A DNA stretch of 64,000 nt from Arthrinium phaeospermum (lineage: Eukaryota > Ascomycota > Sordariomycetes > Amphisphaeriales > Apiosporaceae). Below, in pieces: positions 57,964 through 64,000 of the stretch. Under the pieces are notes generated by a model. The model searched no databases. It was not told the origin of the DNA and saw nothing but the letters and a program-made list of their open reading frames with translations. The stretch lies in contig QYRS01000013.1 of the NCBI GenBank assembly GCA_006503535.1, positions 620,001 to 684,000 on the forward strand, given 5' to 3'. Numbering within the stretch: the stretch's first letter is position 1; every line of letters begins with the position of its first letter. The translations under genes were made by a program, and so were the position numbers.

Positions 57964-60184
57964 TTATTTGCCGCCTGCTTTCGCTTTGCCTTTGCCCTTC
58001 ACTTTGGCATCTTCTTTGGCATCGGCTTTGGTGGCTTTGCCATTGGCGGCGGCGGCTTCTTCTTTGGTATAGTAGCTCTCGCCATCGGTACCAAATAGCT
58101 CCTGGTCGCCCTTACCTCCCATCTCCATGAACTCACGAGCATCGCGTTTGTCTGCCGGCCGCGCTTCCATGGGGGTGACGTTTGTCGGGCTGTTGGAGTG
58201 TTGGTTCTTGGAATAGACCTTGAGTGGCGTGTCCTTTTTCTGCTTGGGACCAAGGGGCACCTCATGCGCTACCGTCACAGAATTAATCGAGGAGAGCAGT
58301 GTTCGTTCGCGGGCCATGCCGCGACGTTTGACATCGAGACCACAGATGCCAGCAACCAATCCATCTGTGCTGTCATTCACCCCGGGCATTTGCTGGGTGA
58401 TCCAAGGGTGGGCCAGGCACTGGTCGACGGTGTAACGCTTTTCCGGCTCGACGACCAGCATCGAATCAATCAGGTCCAGGGCCGGGTCACCGACCGAGTC
58501 CCAGTACGGAGAAGGGTAGTCGAACCTGCCACTTCTGATCTGTTGCGACAAGGTGTAGGGGAAGTCTCGCGAGTACAACTCGTCCGAAAAGGGCGGGAAT
58601 CCACATAGGCAGATATACAGGACAACCCCCAATGACCAGATGTCGACAGCTTTCGTATACTTCCTGTGCTTGCCCTCGGCCAGAATTTCCGGCGCGACAT
58701 AGCTGGGAGTGCCGCAGAGAGTAGTCGTGAAGGACTCCTCTCCGATGATTTTGGCCAAGCCAAAGTCGGCCAGTTTGACATGGACTTCCTTGTCCACGAC
58801 AAGAATGTTCTCCGGCTTGATATCTCGGTGAACAATGTTGCGATCGTGCTATTTGCTCATCAGCAAGACCGCCATGATACAAGGCCAATCGAAGGGGCTT
58901 ACCAGATATTTGATGCCTTGAAACAGTTGAATGAAAAGCTTCCGGCACTCGTCCTCGGTCAACTTCTGCTTCATGACAATGTGGTTGAACAGTTCTCCTT
59001 CCGGAGCCAGTTCCAGCACGAGATAGACAGCGTTCCTCTCGTTGAAGGTATCTTTCAGGCAGAGGACATTGGGATGGCTGACGCCCATGAGTACGGCAAT
59101 CTCCTGTTGAAGTCCATCTGTCTTGGACCGCTCCTCCATGCCGGGCTGCTTGGTGAAGATTTTGACGGCATACCTAGTGCCGCTCGACTTCTCGACACAC
59201 AGGAAGACCTCGGCAAAGTGCCCCTTGCCTAGCCGCTCAAGAAGCGTGTATTGTTGTAGGAAGCGACTGGACATGCGGCTGCGCGGGTACTTGAATATAA
59301 AGCGCGTCTTGTCATTGACGGCGATTTCGTCCGAATCATGGAGCTCCCTCCGCTGGTTGCGACCCACCAAATCCTCATTCACAAATGTGCCATTGCTGGA
59401 GAGATCTTCCAGGACCGCGACAGCATCGCTGCCCTTGTTCTCCGTGAAGATCAGCGTATGGCGATTGGAGACTATAGGCTCGTTGACCACGATGTCGCAT
59501 TCCTGGTGGCGGCCAATCAGGTAGCCGCCAGCCGGGATGCCCTTGGACTTCTCTTTCTCGTACGACTCCTCCTGCTCTAGAGCCCGGTTTTCGTTGTCCT
59601 CCTTGACCTTTGGGGCTGCGCTTACGGCATCGGGCAACGGGCAGGAAGCTCTCTTGCGCAGGACCACACACCTGCCATACTGGGTGTCTAGAGGGAAGAG
59701 GTATCCCCAAACGCCCTCTTTCACTTCGTCTTCGACTTCGTCAGACAGGGCGGCCTGCTGGTCGATGAGTTGCGAAGGGAAAGCCTGGGTGTCGTGCGGG
59801 GGAGACGAGAAGCCCTGGTTTTGCGAGTACGTCTCTTCGGGCGAACGCTGTGCTATTTGGCTGGGCGGGCCACCCGGAGGCGGCGGCGTTGCGGTTCTTT
59901 CCTTTGTTGCCTCGTTGGAGCTGTTGTTGTCGCCAAGCGCGGTCACAGGGGACGGGAGCTGCTGTTGGTTCTTGGTGACGGGCGTCTTGAGATGCTCGCC
60001 ATTGCCATTGTGCGATATCCGCTCGGACCTACGCGGCTTCTTGGAATCAGAATGTTCAACGGGAGAGTCCTGCACCATGGTCGGGTCAGTTTTCGCGTTC
60101 TTGCTGGCCAGAGACGATCTGCAGAGCACATGTGCTACTACTTACCCGGACACGCTTCAATTGGCTTTTCTCTCGCGGAGCCAT
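57964..60184 (-). CDS. prd-4: Checkpoint kinase Chk2 / Rad53 / PRD-4 (FHA plus Ser/Thr kinase)
   Basis: Three exons on the minus strand: 60184-60146, 60069-58903 and 58848-57964. Intron 1 is 76 nt (GTAAGT, branch CTGAC, GTGCAG) and intron 2 is 54 nt (GTAAGC...AATAG); 696 residues. The first exon encodes only 13 residues (MAPREKSQLKRVR). An SQ/TQ cluster (SQ or TQ at about 83, 95, 107 and 112) precedes the FHA domain (about 195-270: GYLIGRHQECDIVV..SNRHTLIF..LSSNGTFVNE). The kinase domain starts about 287 with glycine loop LGKGHFAEV, lysine in YAVKIF (316), HRDIKPEN (Asp 411), DFG (430-432) and APE. The tail is Lys/Ala-rich. By family it is activated by ATM/ATR-type kinases after DNA damage; in Neurospora PRD-4 also links damage to the circadian clock. 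The symbol rests on this orthology and is an inference. Confidence 0.95.
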
Positions 60185-62505
60185 GATGGGAGCTCGTCGT
60201 TGGTGTGCGGGTGCGGCGGCAGAAGGGGCCAAGATGGGATGCTGGTGCCTACCACACAGGGCAGACTTGAGTCAACCGGTGTCGACTGAGGCGTGTAATT
60301 GATTATATACGACGACGGGGTGACCCGCTCTGGAGGGGATGCAGGAGCTCGAACGGGGATGATTCAGAGCCTGTTGGTATTAAATGTATTGTCAGGAAGA
60401 AGCTGACAGGCGGTTATGCTGTTGGGAGGGAGGTTGCGTTCAGGATCTGTCGGTCGACGGGATAGGTTGGTTGGTCTAGCTCAACCTAGAGGCCGAGCAT
60501 GGAGCTTATTTGAGAAACAGACGGGGGACCCTGAAAAGCAACTTGTAACATGGACTCTTGGGGATCTCGGGATGGGTATTGGCTGACAGTGGGCCGGAGA
60601 TAGAGGCAGAGAGAGAGTAAGAAAGAGGATGATGTGAAGTGATAGGTTCTAGAGTCTAGAGCTGGGTCCAGTCGGTTCAGCACCGTGCATGTGCATATGT
60701 CCTATGTTGTTGTTGGAAATATCAGGACTAGTTACTGGTGATAGTATGCGGTACAGGATGGATCAAGTGGCCGGGCGTGGTTGAGTCGGCAGGACGGGCA
60801 GGACGGGTCACTTGTACGAGCGACAGATAGTGGAGAGCGGATGGCCAGTCATCGCTTGAGTGGCCTGACCACTGATCCGAGAGTCAGATACCAAAACCCA
60901 GAAACTGACAGGGCTGATTCGACCGATGATCAGTGGCTTTCAGTGGTCACTGCTCCCTCTGCAACTACGACTACCGACTACTGCAGCTTCAAGGAGCCAA
61001 AGCTCGCATCCCAAACACACAACCAGAGGTAAGTAACATGGGACGTCAAGGATATACGATGGGCTTTCCGTCTTGGAGCCATCCATGATCCATCCCTGAT
61101 CAGCCATCTCCATCCAAGATGGCCAGGTCCGCCGGACGTGCAGAGCCATCAGATGACGTCGCTCGTGCTCGGTGCGCTTTGGGACCTCAATCGGGATGGC
61201 CAGCACCATTCTTCCACTTTTCTGTCTGCCTTTTTTTTTTTCTTCGAGATGAAGTACTTGCCTAGCTCGTCGCCTTACGTAGGAGCGTACTTAGAACGCG
61301 AAGAACCACAAGAGCCACCACGCACCACGAATACCTACTAGCTGCTCCACCTGCCATCCATGACGATGGCGGCCGCAGCAGTGCAAGTTGCAGCCAGCTT
61401 GCCAGGAGCCGGGCAGGCGCAGTTCTACTAAAAAATGACATGTTGTTGGCTACGCGTATGTACAGTATACCTAATGTCTGCATGCACTTAACCTAACGAG
61501 GTAAACACGGTTGCGCCCCGCCCCACAGTCGACCAGCCCAGCCCAGCCCAGCCAGCCAGCCCAGCTGAGACGGGCATGGGAACAAACATCCATTATGACT
61601 CCCTTCCAGAGATGCCTCGCTGGTACGACTCGTCACGAGCCCTAATGATGAAGAATCCAGTTCCCCTCTTCCCTTCAGTACCTATGTAATGAAAGGTTGC
61701 GACTGCATATGTATTTCTTGCAACGTCATTCCAGGACTTCGGCTCTCTTTTTCGTTCCTCGTCTGAATTGGTTGCTGGATGAAAGAGCCAGGGCCACCCG
61801 GTGATGCATCTTGTGACTACAGAGTACTAAGGTATGTAACTTGGTGCTCGCGGGCAATGTCAGCCTCTCCCGTGATTAGGTACCGGTAGTGTCCATGGTT
61901 CTTTTTTTCTTTTCTGTTTCCTTTGTGACAATGTTACGAGAGCATACTCCGCCCGTGAAAAGCTGGTTCGGCAGATGCACCAAATATACCTGAGCCTTTG
62001 TTCGTCCTTAAATTCCGTTGGCGGCTTTGTGGAATGTGTAAGTGGCCAAGCCGCCTAAACCACGAGTCTCTTCAGAGAGCCACGTATATAGCACTTGCAC
62101 TTTCAGACACCGACTATTGTCATATACAGTGAACCGCAGTAGTATACTACTATAACTGCTTGTTTCGAGTACAGCCGGCTATAACGCCTTGTGTTTTCGT
62201 TTTTGATATGCTGAAATTTGAAGGGACGGTGCGATGCCCGATTGCCATGCTTGGAGGCTTGATCCCATCCCGTCCCCGCGACTAGCTTTCCGCCTTTGAC
62301 CCTTTGCCTTTGTCCATATACAATGATTCTTTGACTCTTGACTCTTAGCTATGCCGGAAGCATGTTGAACATTCATCAGTCTTTGTGGGTTACGATGCGC
62401 CACCGCCTCCGACGGTGCAAGGCATCGGCATCGCCCAGGATATCATGTCGACAACTCGTATCCCAGCGCAGCACTACACTGCGAGCGCACAACAGCTGAA
62501 GTGAC
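60185..62505. other. 2.3-kb divergent intergenic region, checkpoint kinase / disordered protein
   Basis: No gene is supported. It contains a CAGCC repeat at 61533-61565, T-rich runs near 61230-61245 and 61901-61915, and GTACC/ACCTA motifs. It should hold both promoters. Confidence 0.5.
61533..61565. repeat. (CAGCC)n / (CAGC)n imperfect repeat
   Basis: Clustered CAGCC and CAGC units in intergenic DNA. Confidence 0.8.
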
Positions 62506-63924
62506 ATGGAACGTCGAGTCGGGGAGCAGAGACCGTCAAACGAAGACCGTGGTCCAGGTCAAAGGCAACAGGGCCAGCATCACCCTGGGGCAGCCTTGCC
62601 CCCCGAGGACATTACCAACTATGTAACCAGGCCGTTGCCACAGGTTCCTATCCCGCGGCCGTCATCAAGCTCATCCTCGAACTACGAGCCAGCAAACAGC
62701 GCTTCGCGGGACCCCTCCCCAGCGCCGTCTCGAGAAGGAACCGTACTCGATGTTGACTACTCGAGGATGGTCGAAGAATGTGGCGGCACTCCGGATGGGT
62801 TCGCACGACAACAGTATCCCAGGCCGGGTCAGAAGAATGTGTCTACGAGAAAGGACATACCCCTAACAATCAACACAGACTACGATGGCCGCAATGGCTA
62901 CGGGCTGGTCAGCCCCGTCTCGCCTTCCACCCCCACACAGTCCTATAAGCTACACGTCGTGTCACCTCATTACCTTCCCCGGACGCCGGGCGGGAGTGTG
63001 GACATGCCAGAGCTGATCGACTCCTACAACCACAGCCCGCGTCGAGGAAAGGGCGACCACGCTGCTACAGACGGAGCATACGGGGCCAGAGACGACCGCA
63101 TGACAGTCCACGTTGCCCTGCGCCAGCCCAGTGACGCGCACGACGCCAGGCCAACTCGGACATCGCAGACGTACCAGGTTCCGTCGAGCCTGCGGGTGCC
63201 CAAGCAGCCTCCAGACAACAGGCCGGCCCATAGGCGCAGCGACCCAGGAAGCCCGTTGCCAAGGGATCCATCGATTGCACATGACACCACCCAAGGATTT
63301 TCGCATCAAAGCCACCCCCTTCGGCCAGGGCAGCAGATAGGGGTCCCCGTTCTCCGGGCCCGAAGCCACGAAGACCGAAGAGCCCAACCCGATGGCTCCA
63401 GACGACCAACCCCTCCGAGCCTCAGTAGTAGCCAGTCAAGATTGGAAGGCGCATCAACGCCGCAGCAGAGCAGTAGACCCCCGGCTGCGAGGGAGAAGAA
63501 GATATCATTTGCAGGCCCAAGAGTGAACAGCTACTTGAACCGAGCCAGGGCAAGCAAGCAGACGCCGCCGCCGCCGCCGCCGCCTCCACTGAAGCTGGTC
63601 AATAATCGCACAACGGAAGGGCACATGAAGACGCCATTCCCAGTCAGCTCTTTCGACTCGGACGAGTCGGACGACGACGGGGGAGACAAGAAGGGGCGGA
63701 AGTTCCCCAGTCTGTCGGCCCTGGTGAGCCAGAACCTCCACAAGTCCAGGACCGAGGGCGGCCACCGAGGGTTGGGCGGGCTCGTGTCGCGAGTAACACA
63801 CCGCTTCTCGACCGAAGATCCGAGGAGGGACAAAAGGAGCAACACGGCCGAGCAGGACAGGTATCTACAGGCCGCCCGAGCAGTTCGGCAGCCTCCTCCG
63901 GGCGACGAGCATAATTGGATATGA
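62506..63924 (+). CDS. Disordered Pro/Ser/Arg-rich protein of unknown function
   Basis: Single exon, 472 residues, starting MERRVGEQRPSNEDRG. An in-frame TGA three codons upstream supports this ATG, unless an upstream exon exists. I do not recognise the family. The sequence is strongly Pro, Ser, Arg and Gln-rich, with no membrane segment, signal peptide or known fold. Possibly ordered short pieces are TVLDVDYSRMVEECGGTPDG (about residues 79-98), a Ser-Pro-rich part (135-170) with SPVSPSTPTQSYKLHVVSP, and a basic C-terminal segment KFPSLSALVSQNLHKSRT through GGLVSRVTHRFSTEDPRR that could form helices. A run of eight prolines lies near residue 355, from a CCG microsatellite. Many SP and TP sites suggest phosphorylation by proline-directed kinases, which is inference. 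It could be a scaffold or polarity-type protein, but nothing proves this. Confidence 0.8.
   Translation: MERRVGEQRPSNEDRGPGQRQQGQHHPGAALPPEDITNYVTRPLPQVPIPRPSSSSSSNYEPANSASRDPSPAPSREGTVLDVDYSRMVEECGGTPDGFARQQYPRPGQKNVSTRKDIPLTINTDYDGRNGYGLVSPVSPSTPTQSYKLHVVSPHYLPRTPGGSVDMPELIDSYNHSPRRGKGDHAATDGAYGARDDRMTVHVALRQPSDAHDARPTRTSQTYQVPSSLRVPKQPPDNRPAHRRSDPGSPLPRDPSIAHDTTQGFSHQSHPLRPGQQIGVPVLRARSHEDRRAQPDGSRRPTPPSLSSSQSRLEGASTPQQSSRPPAAREKKISFAGPRVNSYLNRARASKQTPPPPPPPPLKLVNNRTTEGHMKTPFPVSSFDSDESDDDGGDKKGRKFPSLSALVSQNLHKSRTEGGHRGLGGLVSRVTHRFSTEDPRRDKRSNTAEQDRYLQAARAVRQPPPGDEHNWI
63563..63586 (+). repeat. (CCG)n repeat inside a gene, encoding polyproline
   Basis: About seven CCG/CCT triplets encode a run of eight prolines in the disordered protein. 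Confidence 0.85.
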
Positions 63925-64000
63925 GCCGGTGCTCTTTCGCGCTGTGCCTTTGCCGGAAGGCGGGAGTATATGATATTGGTGCCTTTGTTGCCAGCATTAC

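Noticed and set aside
1..64000. tRNA genes
   Set aside because: I looked for GTTCRANNC T-loop motifs outside the genes and found none with a matching acceptor stem. This was by eye, so a tRNA scan would be decisive.

Overview
The window is nuclear DNA of a filamentous ascomycete, most likely a Sordariomycete. The signs are short introns (about 49 to 100 nt) with GTAAGT-type donors, CTAAC/CTGAC-type branch sites and CAG/TAG acceptors, one gene per 3 to 5 kb, GC-rich coding sequence, intergenic DNA full of GTAGGTA/TACCTAC-type short repeats, and a group III HAMP-repeat histidine kinase very close to Neurospora Nik-1/Os-1. I see no transposon, rRNA, tRNA, CRISPR array or secondary-metabolite cluster. 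Exon limits below were worked out by eye from splice signals, reading phase and family knowledge.

Layout, left to right: Cdc14-type phosphatase (-, 244-2456); Pcc1-type KEOPS subunit (+, 3623-4027); an unusual Hsp20 with an RGG/His-rich front half (-, 4433-5479); WW plus PhoD-like phosphatase (+, 7430-11201); phosphomannomutase (+, 11841-12852); a small hydrophilic protein of unknown function (-, 13400-14035); a CCX/NCLX-type cation/calcium exchanger (-, 14913-17910); condensin subunit Brn1/Barren (+, 19611-22418); a SAM plus HMG-box protein (-, 23546-25568); a small three-exon coiled-coil protein with a 20-nt microexon and a 632-nt intron (+, 30484-31543); the Nik-1 hybrid histidine kinase (-, 33762-37805); a Munc13/Ync13-like C2 protein (-, 45179-49429); a BAR-PH-ArfGAP protein (+, 52707-56314); a Chk2/Rad53/PRD-4 checkpoint kinase (-, 57964-60184); and a disordered protein of unknown function (+, 62506-63924). 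Intergenic gaps are large in the right half: 4.9 kb, 7.4 kb and 3.3 kb.

The genes are mostly conserved housekeeping, cell-cycle and signalling genes. Four act in mitosis, checkpoint control or cytokinesis (Cdc14, Brn1, Chk2, Ync13-like), but nothing shows that they form a functional cluster.

The most notable direct observation is that three otherwise intact genes (WW-PhoD, exchanger, SAM-HMG) each need exactly one extra C in a coding-strand C run to restore a continuous, protein-like reading frame. All three lesions have the same direction and base. This most likely reflects consensus errors in the assembly, but should be checked. Other points of interest are the RGG-box small heat-shock protein, the hidden microexon gene beside a 22-base poly-C tract, and the very long gene-free stretch upstream of the histidine kinase. 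I did not find a convincing new multi-gene system.
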